Of a stretch of 43,866 nucleotides of DNA, positions 35,247 through 43,758 are shown piece after piece. The position numbers and the translations under genes are program-made. Source of the stretch: JAFGPJ01 sp964439135 (lineage in GTDB: Bacteria; Planctomycetota; Phycisphaerae; Sedimentisphaerales; Anaerobacaceae); assembly GCA_964439135.1 (NCBI GenBank), contig CAYTNN010000007.1, positions 1 through 43,866 on the forward strand, given 5' to 3'. The notes beneath the pieces were generated by a model, which made no database searches, had not been told where the DNA came from, and saw only the letters and a program-made list of their open reading frames with translations. How positions within the stretch are numbered: position 1 is the stretch's first letter; each line of letters opens with the position of its first letter.

Positions 35247-36291
35247 ATGACATTCTACAACTTGAAGCGTATTTGGTTAGCTCTACTTCTAACTTCTTCT
35301 ATATTCTGGACTTCTGTTCAAGCTGAACAGTCTGGCCGGCAGACAGAAAAGGTGGATTGGCTCGCCGGTCCGGCTGGGCGTATCAAAGCAATAAGATATT
35401 TTAAAGGAAAAGAATCAAAGGCTGAATCAGCCCCTAATTTCAAGCTCTTTTCTTTGGAATCCGCCGATNNNNNNNNNNNNNNNNNNNNNNNNNNNNNNNN
35501 NNNNNNNNNNNNNNNNNNNNNNNNNNNNNNNNNNNNNNNNNNNNNNNNNNNNNNNNNNNNNNNNNNNNGGAGCTGCCGACGTACAGTACTTTCCGGATCT
35601 TGAGGGAATCTTCGACTTTGTTTTCCAACCCGGCATTCCCTCGAACATAGGAAGCCTGCTGCAAAGCCTGTTTTTCGTAAACAGTGTGGATCTTCGTGAT
35701 GGAATACGTAGTGCGATTGACAGGGACCGTTTCATGCTGGATACAGGCGCCCAAATAACCCTAGTAGGAACAAACGTCGGGGCACGTCTTGGATTAAATC
35801 CGAATGATCCTGATTTTGAAGTGGATATTCAGGATGTCACTGGCTACGTATCAATCGAGCCGGGCTTCTATATTGATTCTCTTGAGATTGCTGCTCTTGG
35901 CGATTGGCTTCGATTTACAAATGTTCCGGTTGTCATGCTCGATATCGGTTCGCCCGAAGGTGGATACCTTGACGGCATAATAGGCATGAATCTCTTTACG
36001 GAATTCAACCTTGTTCTGCGCGGTGGAGGATTGATTGGACAGGATCCTCCTTCTCTTGAATTCGAGCGGATTCCAGCGAGTTTGATTGCAGATATTGCAC
36101 CGGAAGAGGGGGACGGAATCGTTGACTTTTTAGATTTTGCAGTCTTTGCGGAAGCATGGCTTGCCACTCCTACGTCACCTAACTGGAATCCTAAAGCTAA
36201 CTTCGCGCCTCGTTTTGCCCCGGACAGCATAATAGACTTTCTTGATTTTGCCATACTGGCGGAGTATTGGCTTGATTCCGCTGCACAATAA
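35247..36291 (+). CDS. Exported retropepsin-like aspartic protease with C-terminal dockerin-like module (assembly gap inside)
   Basis: The 5' part encodes a signal peptide (about 1-26, ending VQAEQ) and runs into a 100-N gap. After the gap, a frame open from 35569 continues to the stop at 36291. The two parts differ in frame across the 100 N, but the gap length is arbitrary, so one gene is the simplest reading. The 3' part has FMLDTGAQITLV, the DTG active-site motif of single-lobe retropepsin-like proteases, and a later hydrophobic-hydrophobic-Gly strand in DGIIGMNLFTEF, so the enzyme should work as a dimer. The last 60 residues are two dockerin-like half-repeats (GDGIVDFLDFAVFAEAWL and SIIDFLDFAILAEYWL), poorer in Asp than the module in the CotH protein. 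Confidence 0.75.
35469..35568. other. Assembly gap of 100 N inside the retropepsin-like gene
   Basis: Exactly 100 unknown bases, a scaffolder placeholder. It separates the signal-peptide part and the protease part of one probable gene, so the middle of the protein and the true reading frame are not known. Confidence 0.95.
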
Positions 36292-36382
36292 TTTCAACAA
36301 AATCCAATTCGAGCAGCCCTGAAGGTTTGCAGATTTTCAATAATTGCAAAGACAATCTTTTCTCCCCCGATAAGGCAATTAT

Positions 36383-36411
36383 TTGACATAGTTACTTTTT
36401 ATAAATATCAT
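36383..36411 (+). promoter_or_regulatory. Near-consensus sigma70-like promoter of waaA
   Basis: TTGACA (36383-36388, perfect) and TATCAT (36406-36411, five of six) are separated by 17 nt. The -10 ends 43 nt before the waaA ATG. This is the best promoter match in the window. Confidence 0.65.
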
Positions 36412-36454
36412 CTATCGATTGTTTGATTTCTTTGCTTGTTTGTAGGATGGCCGG

Positions 36455-37744
36455 ATGAGATATGTTTTGGATTTGTTGTATTTATTTGCCGGACTGGCTT
36501 ATAGCCCTGTGATCGTATATCGGGCCATCAGGCACGGACGCTACCGGGCCGGCTGGGCACAGCGTTTCGGCAAGGTTAGCCGGAGAAGTCCCGAAAAAAA
36601 ATGTATCTGGCTCCATTCCGTCAGCGTCGGCGAAGTGAACGCGGCCATGACCGTCGTCAAGGAGCTCGAGGACAGGTTCGCCGATTTTGAAATTGTCATC
36701 AGCACGACCACCGATACCGGATTTGCCCGCGCAAACAATCTTTTCAGCCGGGATCATCAGGTGTTTTATTTTCCTTTTGATTTTTCCTGGGCGATGCATC
36801 GTGCCTTCGGCAATATTCGACCGGCGATCTGTCTGCTGATGGAGTTGGAAATCTGGCCTAATTTTATCAGCCTCGCAAAGCGGTTAGGAGTTCCCGTTGT
36901 TGTGGTCAACGGCCGAATCAGCGACAAAAGTTACGCCGGGTATAAGAGAATAAAACCGTTCACAAGTAAAATCTTCGGCAAAATCAGCCTGGTTCTTGCC
37001 CAGACGGACCAATACGCTCAACGCTTCAGAGAAATTGGTGCCGGCAATGTCATCGTCACCAGCTCACTGAAATACGACACGGCTCAGATTGCCGATAAAG
37101 TTCAAGGAGCAGATGCTCTTGCGGCACAGATTAATATCGGCAGCGAAAGATTATGGGTTGCGGGCGGGACCGGTCCCGGCGAAGAACAAATTATCCTCGA
37201 CGTATTTACCCATCTTAAACAGTCGGGCCAATTGGAGGACCTGCGGCTTGTCATCGTCCCGAGAAAGCCGGAGAGATTCGATGAGGTTGCCCGGACGATT
37301 ACGGATGCCGGGTTCGATTTTATTCGTTACGGCTCGATTAAAAATACCGATGTCAGGTGTAAGGAGAGGCCGGCGGTGATTCTTGGTGACACGATGGGCG
37401 ACCTGCGAAAATTCTACTGCCTGTCAACCATAATATTTGTGGGCAGATCGCTCGTTCCGATGGGCGGCTCGGATATGATGGAGGCGGCGGCTCTCGGTAA
37501 ATGCACGATTTTCGGGCCGCACGCGTTCAATTTCAGGCAAACCGTTGACTCGCTTTTAGCCGGCAACGGGGCGATCTTAGTTAATGATGCCGACGAGCTG
37601 CTGCAGACGATGCAGAAGTGCCTGCTCGAACCGGATTATGCTCGTGAAATCGCCCGAAACGGACAAGATGACATCAAAAGAAACCAGGGTGCCACGACCA
37701 AAAGTATTGAACAAATCGAGAAATTTCTGCACACGAGCGAATAA
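36455..37744 (+). CDS. waaA: 3-deoxy-D-manno-octulosonic acid (Kdo) transferase
   Basis: The 429-residue protein is full length for the GT30 family, which transfers Kdo from CMP-Kdo to lipid A precursor at the inner membrane. An N-terminal membrane anchor (about 1-22) precedes RAGWAQRFGKV and WLHSVSVGEVNAA, where the Glu is the catalytic base of the family. The middle has MELEIWPNF and NGRISDKSY. The C-terminal lobe has VAGGTGPGEEQIIL, IVPRKPERF, GDTMGDLRKFYCL and GGSDMMEAAALGKCTIFGPH, the nucleotide-sugar binding part. It shows that the organism makes an LPS-type outer membrane. The gene is alone, with its own promoter, and converges on the homocysteine methyltransferase gene. Confidence 0.95.
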   Translation: MRYVLDLLYLFAGLAYSPVIVYRAIRHGRYRAGWAQRFGKVSRRSPEKKCIWLHSVSVGEVNAAMTVVKELEDRFADFEIVISTTTDTGFARANNLFSRDHQVFYFPFDFSWAMHRAFGNIRPAICLLMELEIWPNFISLAKRLGVPVVVVNGRISDKSYAGYKRIKPFTSKIFGKISLVLAQTDQYAQRFREIGAGNVIVTSSLKYDTAQIADKVQGADALAAQINIGSERLWVAGGTGPGEEQIILDVFTHLKQSGQLEDLRLVIVPRKPERFDEVARTITDAGFDFIRYGSIKNTDVRCKERPAVILGDTMGDLRKFYCLSTIIFVGRSLVPMGGSDMMEAAALGKCTIFGPHAFNFRQTVDSLLAGNGAILVNDADELLQTMQKCLLEPDYAREIARNGQDDIKRNQGATTKSIEQIEKFLHTSE

Positions 37745-37786
37745 TGTTAGCTGCATAAGGGTATTATATTCGATCCGTTTACGATT

Positions 37787-38695
37787 TTACGGTGTCACTC
37801 TTATTTTTTTAGCCATGGCCTCGATATGTGTCGGGCTGGTTCCGCAGCATCCGCCGATGATTCTCACGCCGGCCGAATGAATTTTTTCTGCCGCTGAGGC
37901 AAATTCTTCCGGGGAGACTTTGTAAACGGCTTTACTTTCAACCAGCTCGGGCTTGCCGGCATTCGGCTCGGCTGAAATCGCCACATCTTCGGAAAGGGCT
38001 CTTACCGCAGCGACAAATTCATCCGATAGCGCCACGTATTGATCAAGTGACAGGGTGCCGCAATTGAATCCGACCGCGTCCACATTCAGCGGAATTATTT
38101 TCGATACGGCAGCCTCGACGCCGACGCCCATCATCGTCTTAAAGCTGTCACCGGCCTTGTCAAAGGACATCGATACGAGCACCGGCAGGTCGCCCGCGAT
38201 AGATTTTGCCGCCTCAATAGCGATGACTGTTTCATCGAGGGCTGTCATTGTCTCGATAATAAAGCCGTCCACGCCACCGGCTAAAAGCGCCTCAGCTTGA
38301 GCAACAAAAGCATCCCTCAACTCGTCCGGATTTAGTGCTCCCAACGGCTCCAGGAAATCCCCGCTCGGGCCGATATCACCCAGAACGTACTTTTCTTCTC
38401 CCGCCGCCAGCCGGGCAATTTGGGCTCCTGCCTTGTTTATCCGGGCGGCATCCCCGGCCAATCCGTGCCGGGTGAGAGTATATTTGTTGGCCCCGAACGT
38501 ATTGGTAATAACCGCGTCGCAACCGGCAAGCAGGTAACCCTTGTGGATATCGGAAATGATATCGGCCGAATCAATGTTCAGGTACTCATTGCACGCACCG
38601 ACTTGAATATTGCGAGCAATCAACTCGGTTCCCATTGCCCCGTCCAATATGAGCGGTCCCTGCTTGATTCTTTCTTTCAGACTTGTCCTGGCCAT
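37787..38695 (-). CDS. Homocysteine S-methyltransferase domain protein (stand-alone)
   Basis: The protein matches the homocysteine-binding (S-methyltransferase) barrel: LILDGAMGTELIARN near the N-terminus, NTFGANKYTL, GDIGPSGDFLEP, and the three zinc Cys in GFNCGT (about residue 208) and GGCCGT (about 285). These activate the thiol of homocysteine. At 302 residues it has only this barrel and lacks the folate, cobalamin and reactivation domains of full MetH. It could be a betaine/S-methylmethionine-type enzyme or the first module of a split MetH. The start is ATG 38695, not the in-frame TTG at 38701, because AAGGAG stands 7 nt before it. No other methionine gene is nearby. Confidence 0.88.
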   Translation of the reverse strand: MARTSLKERIKQGPLILDGAMGTELIARNIQVGACNEYLNIDSADIISDIHKGYLLAGCDAVITNTFGANKYTLTRHGLAGDAARINKAGAQIARLAAGEEKYVLGDIGPSGDFLEPLGALNPDELRDAFVAQAEALLAGGVDGFIIETMTALDETVIAIEAAKSIAGDLPVLVSMSFDKAGDSFKTMMGVGVEAAVSKIIPLNVDAVGFNCGTLSLDQYVALSDEFVAAVRALSEDVAISAEPNAGKPELVESKAVYKVSPEEFASAAEKIHSAGVRIIGGCCGTSPTHIEAMAKKIRVTP

Positions 38696-38702
38696 TGGCA
38701 AA

Positions 38703-38708
38703 CTCCTT
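38703..38708 (-). promoter_or_regulatory. Ribosome binding site deciding the homocysteine methyltransferase start
   Basis: AAGGAG read on the - strand, 7 nt before ATG 38695. It favours this ATG over the in-frame TTG two codons upstream, which would leave almost no spacing. Confidence 0.8.
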
Positions 38709-38717
38709 ATCGGTTAT

Positions 38718-39575
38718 TTACTGAGCCTGTTTGAACCACTTTCCATTAACGATTCTATATACGTTCGTGAAACCGCGTGGCTTAGGGAGCTTGAAAAGCA
38801 CATTTCGCCGCGGCTCGGTAATTGTTGCCGGTTTTATGGATTTAAGTTCAAGAGTAATACTAAACGATGATTCGCCGGTATCCTGGGCATACGTTGTAAC
38901 CTTTATCAGAGATGGAATAAAAAATCCATCGGATACTTCTTTATACTTGTCCAGTTCCGCGCCGGCGACAACATGACCATCCCGATTGAAAAATTCGATT
39001 CGCCTGACTCGATAATCACAGCTATGGACGTATATTTTTTTGATCACCACACCCTGCTGGCGTTTTGAAATTATGTCATAAGTGCCCTCGTTCGACAAAG
39101 ACCAGTCCTGCTGCGTTTCTACTTCCCCGATTCCGAGAGACTCCAGCAGAGTTCTGGGGTCGATTACAAGCCCTTCGGACAAGTCCTGCTCAGACCAATT
39201 ACCCCACCAGTGGGTGCTGATTTCTTTTGGTCTTATCGATAGCCAGAACTCCCGTTCGTTCGAGCCGAGGATTATCGCTTTTGGGACAAGAGCCTTGTCA
39301 CCCTGCAGGTAAATTTCAACAGGCGGATTTGCCCAGAGTTTCATATTGAAATTTTCACGCTGCTGTTTTTTCTTTCCTTCGACGTGATACTCCAAACGGC
39401 ATTGCCCGTTAGCCCGCAGCGGCACTACATTTTGTGATTGTGACTTCAGAGCGGCCAAAGCATCGGCTACAGAATCTTTGCCCGGACAGATATTTATAGG
39501 TTGGTGGATCTGGGATTCACAGCCGGCAAGAATCAAGATTGCTGCGGAAATGTACGGGATTATTTTTCGTAACAT
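38718..39575 (-). CDS. LolA/LolB-like putative lipoprotein
   Basis: Starting at ATG 39575, the product has a lipoprotein signal MLRKIIPYISAAILILAGC with Cys19 as the likely lipidated residue; AGGAGC lies about 10 nt upstream. The frame extends 25 codons further upstream, but this would bury the signal. The mature part is predicted to be mainly beta (FNMKLWANPPVEIYLQGDK, then STHWWGNWSEQDL) and looks like the half-barrel of LolA/LolB or DUF4292 proteins. It lies 84 nt after a conserved 162-residue gene and 22 nt before the homocysteine methyltransferase start. A role in outer-membrane lipoprotein handling is possible but unproven. Confidence 0.7.
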   Translation of the reverse strand: MLRKIIPYISAAILILAGCESQIHQPINICPGKDSVADALAALKSQSQNVVPLRANGQCRLEYHVEGKKKQQRENFNMKLWANPPVEIYLQGDKALVPKAIILGSNEREFWLSIRPKEISTHWWGNWSEQDLSEGLVIDPRTLLESLGIGEVETQQDWSLSNEGTYDIISKRQQGVVIKKIYVHSCDYRVRRIEFFNRDGHVVAGAELDKYKEVSDGFFIPSLIKVTTYAQDTGESSFSITLELKSIKPATITEPRRNVLFKLPKPRGFTNVYRIVNGKWFKQAQ

Positions 39576-39659
39576 TTTTTTCAAAGCTCCTAATCTGTTT
39601 CTTAGCTCCGATTGTTCGCTCCGAAGCGGGAATTCGATTCGGCGTTGCACAAAGCGAGT

Positions 39660-40148
39660 TTACAAATCCGTCTGGAGAATCTCGCCTATCTGCGACGATA
39701 ACTGCTCGATTTGCTCTTCATCGAGATGCGGATTTACGACTTCGACGATCTGCTTCTCACCTACGACTCTTAATCGCCAGAGTTCCTGATCGTCTACGGT
39801 TTTTGTTTCATCGTATTTCAGAATCCTTTTTCGCATCAGAATTAATGCCAGGACAAAGCGGAAATTAATTTTTTCCGGCTCAGTCTCTTTTCCCAACCGT
39901 TCAAAGAAGGCCATCAGCATTTGGTCGTCAACAAACAACTGCCTCTTCTGGCCCGGATCGGGCAGCCTGGTCCTCCAGTAACAAAAAACATCCGGCTTTT
40001 GGCTCTCCCAATAATCGGCGCAGAAATCCTGCCGTTTAAGGCCTTCCTCTGTATCTACCAGAGCAGCGAAGTATTCTTCGCCGTATTCTATTTTTCTTTC
40101 TGTGCCGTGGCATTGCCCCAGCGGCTTATTAATTTCCCATTCATCCAT
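39660..40148 (-). CDS. Conserved-looking planctomycete protein of unknown function with Cys/Trp motifs
   Basis: No named domain is recognised. The 162-residue product has no signal peptide and no membrane segment, so it is probably cytoplasmic. Notable motifs are WEINKPLGQCHGTERKIE, FCADYWESQKPDVFCYWRT (two Cys and three Trp or Tyr close together) and FFERLGKETEPEKINFRF followed by VLALILMRKRIL. The spaced Cys at about 13, 43 and 55 could help bind a metal. AGGAAAAC precedes the ATG. It reads into the lipoprotein gene. I have an impression of similar proteins in other planctomycetes but cannot confirm this here. Confidence 0.65.
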   Translation of the reverse strand: MDEWEINKPLGQCHGTERKIEYGEEYFAALVDTEEGLKRQDFCADYWESQKPDVFCYWRTRLPDPGQKRQLFVDDQMLMAFFERLGKETEPEKINFRFVLALILMRKRILKYDETKTVDDQELWRLRVVGEKQIVEVVNPHLDEEQIEQLSSQIGEILQTDL

Positions 40149-40259
40149 ATTACTGTTTTCCTGTTATACCTGATAGAATCGCTTTTTGAGATCTATCTTA
40201 CCGTGTTTTCTTAAGCTGCATAATCAGAATCTCAGATTCTCCGATTATAATCGCTTGAT

Positions 40260-40625
40260 TCAATCAAACTTCAGTAATTCATTTATGTTTTGCACTGTCT
40301 TAGGGCCTATGCCTTTGATTTTCTGTAAATCATCGCAATTTTGAAAAGCTGGACTTCCAGCGTTTTTTCCATTAAAATTCTTGCGGTATTCCACAATTGC
40401 TCCGGCTCGTCCCGGACCCATGCCGGGTAATCTTACCATACTTTCTACAGGAGCATTGTTTGGATTTATTCGGCCCTCTAACTCAATATCGCATCGGTCA
40501 AAAGGTAATTCATCTCGTCCGAGGTTCGAGACAAAACCGAAGGAAAAACAAACCGCCAGGCATACGCTGATAACAAACGCAAATGATTGAATCCTGTTTT
40601 GCCTGGTTTGTCTCATCTCATTCAT
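40260..40625 (-). CDS. ComEA-like helix-hairpin-helix DNA-binding protein
   Basis: An N-terminal membrane anchor (about residues 14-32) is followed by a short linker and two helix-hairpin-helix motifs: GRINPNNAPVESMVRLPGMG with GPGRAGAIVEYR, then DDLQKIKGIGPKTVQNINEL. This is the architecture of ComEA, which binds incoming DNA outside the cytoplasmic membrane during transformation, but the protein is short (121 residues) and no other competence gene is seen here. ATG 40625 and ATG 40616 are both possible. A weak ribosome binding site makes the start uncertain. Confidence 0.8.
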   Translation of the reverse strand: MNEMRQTRQNRIQSFAFVISVCLAVCFSFGFVSNLGRDELPFDRCDIELEGRINPNNAPVESMVRLPGMGPGRAGAIVEYRKNFNGKNAGSPAFQNCDDLQKIKGIGPKTVQNINELLKFD

Positions 40626-40679
40626 TGCATAGAGTTGCCTGTTCGAGTCACAATTCGCGAGGCCCCGGTCACGATTTGT

Positions 40680-42185
40680 TTATCTGCTGAAGATGCTGTC
40701 GTGCAATTTCTTCAGGGTTCTAAACGATTCTTTGGGTTCGAGTTCGTCTGTCAACAGACCGCTGTGGCCGATGGTGCTATCCGCGGTGTCGATGATGTTC
40801 GAATAAGTCACCGAGTTAACAAATTGTTTGCTCAGCGCAATCTTATAGAACTGTTCGATCCATTGTCCCTGTAGTGATTCGTTCCACTGTTCGTGCCAGA
40901 TACCGGCAACTTGACCGTCATGTAAGCCGTCGCCATCCTGACTTGGAACCTCCACATTGGTCATATATAAGGGTTTGGCAATGGGCCCAAAGTAATCCAG
41001 GATCGCCGATATTTGCATCATATCTCTAACATGCATACCAGTCTGATTTTTACCAAACCGTACTTGCAGTCCAAATGCGTCAAAATGGATTCCGCTCTGC
41101 ACAACCATATCCATATAGACCAATGGCGGGATGCTGTTAGGTGTTGTCATATAATATTCACCCCATGGGTTGCTGACTTCAATAACCTTCAAAGCCCTGT
41201 CACTTGCTTGTTTTACTGCCATATTAGCCGCACGGGTCATTTCTAAAATCTGCTCGAATCCGAATCCGAAATGATTAAAAGCATTCAAACCGCTTATAGC
41301 ATACCACGCTCGAATAGCACTGGAGTAGCGGGCAACCACCTCCGAAATAAAATGATACGCGGTTTCCCGAATCTTTTCAAAACCTGCTCCACTACGAAGA
41401 AGCCACTTGGGCAGACTCTCTTTTGAGAAAAAAAGCAGTGGTCCGGCACTAAGCGTCAGTTTCTTTTTACTGAGGGTCTCGACGCAGACGTCAATCTTCG
41501 AAAAATCGAAATCGCCTTTACGAGGTTCTATCTGTGCCCAGTTTATTGGAATTGTTGCAGAGCCGAACAATTCCAGTAGTTTCTCAACATACACAGGATT
41601 ATCAATTTCCATAGGATCTATTCTGCAGCCGAAGCAGCCTCGGCCAAGGCCGTGGTTTGTCGTCCTTGTATTAAAAAGTGATTCTGCTTGTTTTATTGCC
41701 AGCTTTTCTGAGGAAACTATAGCTTTCTTAAGCGATTCATCAGCTAATTTAGCTGCTTTTGACGGCATAGAGATATTTTGAATTGCTCGAATAAATAGAT
41801 CCTGTGCTTCTTTCAACAAATCCGCCAGAACTTCTATATTGTCGAGAAACAGCCAGTCCTCCCGTTTGTTAACGATTTGCATCAGCTTCGCACGTGCTAT
41901 CTCAACATTCAAATTATACGGTTGTTCTCTCTCGGGCAGGCAGGTTGTAGGTAAAAGGACCTTACCAAAACCTTCGATAGGCCATAGCAAGGCCAGTCCG
42001 GCTGTTTCCAGATTTGACTTTACGCACTCGACAAAGCCGTTTTTAAAGGTAATCTGGGCTCTGCGAATACCTATTCCGTCGCCACCGAAGAGATAGGCAC
42101 CACATAAAGTGAATTTATCAATAACCTTACCGTTTCTGTAAATCTGGAATTTCACTTTTTTCCTTTGCTTATTAGCGTATAACAT
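40680..42185 (-). CDS. Cytoplasmic GH10-like protein lacking the acid/base glutamate
   Basis: An N-terminal beta region (about 10-160) precedes a barrel with glycoside-hydrolase family 10 features: NWAQIEPRKGDFDFSKID (about 213-230) matches the GH10 strand-3 region and LYMTNVEVPSQDGDG carries a nucleophile-like Glu412. At the acid/base position, where GH10 enzymes have Asn-Glu, this protein has Asn301-Ala302 in SGLNAFN. The spacing of 110 residues between the two sites fits GH10. No signal peptide is seen, so it is intracellular. ATG 42185 lacks a good ribosome binding site; a GTG at 42155 with AAAGGA upstream may be the true start. It may bind a carbohydrate without cutting it, or use another acid. 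Confidence 0.6.
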   Translation of the reverse strand: MLYANKQRKKVKFQIYRNGKVIDKFTLCGAYLFGGDGIGIRRAQITFKNGFVECVKSNLETAGLALLWPIEGFGKVLLPTTCLPEREQPYNLNVEIARAKLMQIVNKREDWLFLDNIEVLADLLKEAQDLFIRAIQNISMPSKAAKLADESLKKAIVSSEKLAIKQAESLFNTRTTNHGLGRGCFGCRIDPMEIDNPVYVEKLLELFGSATIPINWAQIEPRKGDFDFSKIDVCVETLSKKKLTLSAGPLLFFSKESLPKWLLRSGAGFEKIRETAYHFISEVVARYSSAIRAWYAISGLNAFNHFGFGFEQILEMTRAANMAVKQASDRALKVIEVSNPWGEYYMTTPNSIPPLVYMDMVVQSGIHFDAFGLQVRFGKNQTGMHVRDMMQISAILDYFGPIAKPLYMTNVEVPSQDGDGLHDGQVAGIWHEQWNESLQGQWIEQFYKIALSKQFVNSVTYSNIIDTADSTIGHSGLLTDELEPKESFRTLKKLHDSIFSR

Positions 42186-42219
42186 TCATGATTTTGATAA
42201 CGGAGCGTTTAGCATTGTA

Positions 42220-42245
42220 ATTCCCGCGAAGGCGGGTACAGGAAT
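42220..42245. repeat. Short palindromic intergenic repeat
   Basis: The core CCCGC-GAAG-GCGGG (42223-42227, 42232-42236) is a perfect hairpin. Outer ATTCC (42220-42224) and GGAAT (42241-42245) extend the symmetry with four extra unpaired bases on one side. The layout resembles common ATTCCC-type intergenic repeats of bacteria. It lies in the gap upstream of the GH10-like gene. No T-run follows on either strand, so a terminator role is unlikely. Confidence 0.5.
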
Positions 42246-42384
42246 CTGTAGCCTGTCTGCTATGCCCGGTCACTGGTGTAAATTATAGCCGTCAAATCCT
42301 GAGAACGCAATCCAAACTTTGCTTTCGGCTAATTTTATCGAGTACAGAAATGTGCTACGAAATACCGTATGCGTAACATGTCAG

Positions 42385-42855
42385 TTAATTCGATGCTATT
42401 TCGCTCTGATCGAACGCACGGTAGTGTTTCATTTGAGTTTCATAAAGGAGATTGTTCTTCTCGATGAGTTTGGCTATCAGGCTGAATTGACTTAGCAATA
42501 TTTCGATCAGGTCGATATTTATTAAGGTTGATTCAGGGTTGTATTGCGGCAGAGCCATAATCACGTATCCGCAATTGCTCCGCTCGGTCGCTAATTGTGC
42601 AGCAACGATACTGCAATCGTTTATTTGTGCTACAACCGGCTCGGCACCATCATCAATCTTGGCACAAAGCTCTTTCAAAAACGACTCGCTCATATTCAAC
42701 GTGGCAAATTCTTCCGAATCGCTGGGCCAGCTATGACCATTCCTGTCCATAATAAGCAGTATTGGCCCCTGCTCGGGCAAAACTTCGAAGACCTGCCGTG
42801 CGATTTGCTCGTTTAGCATAAAACTCTGAGAAGAGAGCGATTCGTGTAGATTCAT
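42385..42855 (-). CDS. Unknown small protein, possibly GAF-like
   Basis: The 156-residue product has no signal peptide and no membrane segment. Its alternation of helices and strands (GPILLIMDRNGHSW, then VVAQINDCSIVAAQL and CGYVIMALPQY) ending in a long helix near 118-140 is reminiscent of GAF or related sensor domains, but no hallmark residue lets me assign it. AAGGAAC precedes the ATG with about 9 nt spacing. It is on the same strand as the GH10-like gene, with 199 nt between them, so co-regulation is possible but not shown. Confidence 0.6.
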   Translation of the reverse strand: MNLHESLSSQSFMLNEQIARQVFEVLPEQGPILLIMDRNGHSWPSDSEEFATLNMSESFLKELCAKIDDGAEPVVAQINDCSIVAAQLATERSNCGYVIMALPQYNPESTLINIDLIEILLSQFSLIAKLIEKNNLLYETQMKHYRAFDQSEIASN

Positions 42856-43039
42856 TCGACCAGTTCCTTATTTGCTTTTGAATAATATCGTCAGCAGAAA
42901 CTTCGGTATAATTGCAAGGCAACTTTCTAAGCGGCGAAATTTTGGTCTAATTTTGCTGATAAAGTGCAAATGCTGAGCCTGGAACTCAGTTTATAGGACG
43001 TAGCAAATGCTTTACCTGTATATGTGCGGCTATGTCAAA

Positions 43040-43708
43040 TCAGGAGCTGGCAAGCCATTTCAGTCTGGCCATTGGGAACTTATGTCCCGGACAATCGGTT
43101 ACATGTGCTCCCGGCGTATTTTTATGACCGTAAATACTGCCATTCGAAATTCCATATCGTTTTTTTAGAAAGCGGACCAATTTCAAAAGAGACTGCATTT
43201 GTTGTGTGGTGGGTGTTGTGTAATTGAAATTACCGACAAGGCAGATTCCTACAGCGTCTACATTGGCCCAATTACCAAGTGTTCCTCCGCAATGGGCGCC
43301 GGCCATCTGCCTTTGCCAGCGAAATGTTACTTCAACCTCACCGTCACCACTGTCAATGCCGTTACCTATTACGAAATCGTAGCCAACACCCTCCCAGTGC
43401 TTCTCTTCCCTGTGCATCCTGTCAAAGATAGCGGCATTTCCGTTTTCAGTCGCTGAGTGATGTATCACGATGGCCGTCCATTGCTTCTCAGCCTCGACGG
43501 GGGGCAGCCACTCTTTTGGGAAATCTCTTTGAATGGTGACCCGTTTGGGCTCTGGTTTTACAACCTTCGGGAACACTACTTTGGGCTCAATATTTGGGCT
43601 ATGGACAATTTCCGGCATTTTATCGTAATTGGATGCACAGCCTCCCAAAATAAGCAAACAACTGCAAAAAATCATCGCCTTACAGGGCATTCTGTAATAT
43701 TTCTTCAT
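43040..43708 (-). CDS. Lipoprotein N-acetylmuramoyl-L-alanine amidase (amidase_2/PGRP fold)
   Basis: ATG 43708 gives a lipoprotein signal with lipobox LGGC near residue 24; an in-frame TTG at 43744 adds 12 residues and is less likely. A Pro/Lys-rich linker follows. The amidase_2 domain begins near 78 with AIVIHHSAT (first zinc His), and continues with GVGYDFVIGNG (the Tyr), GAHCGG, VDAVGICLVGNF and YGHKNTPGAHVTDCPGH, which supplies the second zinc His and the zinc Cys. The enzyme cuts the bond between muramic acid and L-Ala in peptidoglycan, anchored to a membrane facing the periplasm. It may work in wall recycling or cell separation. The upstream gene ends about 50 nt before this start. Confidence 0.9.
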   Translation of the reverse strand: MKKYYRMPCKAMIFCSCLLILGGCASNYDKMPEIVHSPNIEPKVVFPKVVKPEPKRVTIQRDFPKEWLPPVEAEKQWTAIVIHHSATENGNAAIFDRMHREEKHWEGVGYDFVIGNGIDSGDGEVEVTFRWQRQMAGAHCGGTLGNWANVDAVGICLVGNFNYTTPTTQQMQSLLKLVRFLKKRYGISNGSIYGHKNTPGAHVTDCPGHKFPMARLKWLASS

Positions 43709-43758
43709 ATTTGATACCGAATCTTTTCTCGATTTAGTTGGCAAAAATACGCTTCCGA

